Below are positions 62,725-64,000 of a stretch of 64,000 bases of DNA, one piece after another. Source of the DNA: Zerene cesonia (taxonomy: Eukaryota > Arthropoda > Insecta > Lepidoptera > Pieridae); the NCBI RefSeq assembly GCF_012273895.1, contig NC_052105.1:4812716-4876715 (forward strand), given 5' to 3'. The first letter of the stretch is position 1, and each line of letters starts with the position of its first letter. A model generated the notes under the pieces. It saw only the letters and a list, made by a program, of their open reading frames with translations, searched no databases and had not been told where the DNA came from. A program made the position numbers and the translations under genes.

Positions 62725-64000
62725 TGTTTTATAAAATTCCAGTAACACCTAATGTAATTCTTGTGAAGCGTGGTATCCGAAATCATCTTATGTTATTCGA
62801 AGTCTATGTATTTGTTTCAATTAGTTATGAACGTGTGAATTGGTCAATGTCTCATTGCAAGTAACTGTCAATTCAATCAGTCGCAGTTATGACATAACTA
62901 AGCTTATATCAAATCAAAATTCCGTTGCGATATAACTCCTTGAATATTGTTTTCAACCGTTGTCCTCACTTTAAAATTAATCAGTTTTATCGAACAAAAC
63001 GTAATATATAGCGTACTACACGAAACTTAAATCACTAGACAAGGAAGACTATTTTCAAAAATAAATTACTACATGAAACATAGTATAAAAGTTATCCGCT
63101 TCAAGTTTTCCCATCTTGGTCAAGAACTATTTTAATTAAGTCCGGAGTTTATGACGTCATCATGAAAGCAGTGGTGCAAGCGAAACGGGTGTTAGTTCGT
63201 TGTAACATTCAGGTTTTGTTTAAATTAAACTTACTTCTTATTTACTTTCACAGCTGATAAAAAAGCCAGTTGCAAGATAGTATACTTAAATACAAAGTAA
63301 CGCAAGTAATAAAATTATAAGACATTTTAAGTAAATGTTAGATAGTACCTTATTAGGTATTAAAATATTATACACACAATAATCCTATTTGTCTATAAAT
63401 AAATATCTACAACTTTTAAATATTGTGTTAAATTTTAAGGTAAATTTAATGAGTGGTGCTGTAAATGATGAAATATTAAAGGTTTTTAAATTGAAAATAT
63501 TGAATCTATATATATTTTATAATAGAATAATTCCGATACTAAAATCAAGTGTTTTAACAAGTCTTGTAAATTCAGCAGCTACTGTATTCACACATCAGGG
63601 ATCACAAAGTGCTGGAATGTGCATCCCGTACTATTCCTGTTCCCTCTCTCCATATTGGATTCCACAGTCGGCATCTTAACAATAGCGGTATGAATACGAA
63701 ATTGGATTTAACAGTAGATAGCTGTCTCTTTCTAAATGAAATCCTTCGATCCCAGCACTGAGCTATAATGAATATACTAGTATATCATATTATCGTATTT
63801 TATATGAAATAATATTCTCAAAACATGCTTGTTCAAATCTCAATGAGTCGTTTTAATTTGATTAATTCATTTATTTTTCGTTGCCTTTAAATGTTACGCG
63901 TTTTTAAAGTTTTATGTATGTTCCTCAACGTTCTACTTATACCTACATCCTTTATTTTTCGCACAATTCAATTTGTACGTGATGTAGTTTCAACACAGTC

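Larger units (their letters stand above)
57571..64000. other. Noncoding, probably still inside the unc-13 intron
   Basis: AT-rich sequence with repeats at 59.8, 61.8 and 62.6 kb. A 60-codon frame at 58716-58898 would give a small single-span membrane protein (FFIITLLFLFVFAIQSFIFI in its middle), but it lies in very AT-rich DNA where such frames arise by chance. No exon resembling the C1 or C2B domains of UNC-13 was found. Confidence 0.55.

Overview
The window is eukaryotic, very AT-rich and almost certainly from a butterfly or moth (Lepidoptera). The genes are split by GT-AG introns. The repeats are typical lepidopteran families: short Helitron-like elements running from TCCTACTA to CTAG, tRNA-derived SINEs ending in (GAT)n, LINE 3' ends and tRNA-like foldbacks. 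Most long open frames are chance frames in introns. The real coding sequence was found by joining short exons whose splice phases agree.

The main gene, on the + strand, is the 5' part of unc-13 (Munc13 family), the presynaptic vesicle-priming protein. Sixteen phase-compatible exons between 5292 and 42091 encode about 1,115 residues: an N-terminal C2A domain (first four exons), a basic/acidic linker, a Tyr/Pro-rich disordered region, an exon with two RxLPxxP motifs (RIM-BP SH3 ligand type), a 1.5-kb Gln-rich prion-like exon, and an acidic exon ending in a calmodulin-binding-like helix. The start codon lies upstream of what I can recognise, possibly outside the window. The C1, C2B, MUN and C2C domains must lie beyond position 64000. 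A second, GC-rich start region at 43.5-44.4 kb holds a first exon whose donor has the same phase (0) as the last long-isoform exon, so it is a candidate promoter for a short isoform lacking C2A.

Inside the following unc-13 intron, on the - strand (50439 down to 45230), is a five-exon gene for a 247-residue secreted protein. It has a signal peptide, six cysteines and three N-glycosylation sequons. I do not recognise its family with confidence.

The rest is intron or intergenic DNA (introns of 8.2 and 15.4 kb and at least 20 kb after the short-isoform exon), many transposon remnants, and a 1,000-base run of N at 56476-57475.

The most interesting signals are a diverged second copy of the exon before the RxLPxxP motifs, which would end the protein early; a decayed tandem copy of a coding exon's start; the two RIM-BP-type motifs; the nested secreted-protein gene; and a SINE with a perfect 19-bp target-site duplication.
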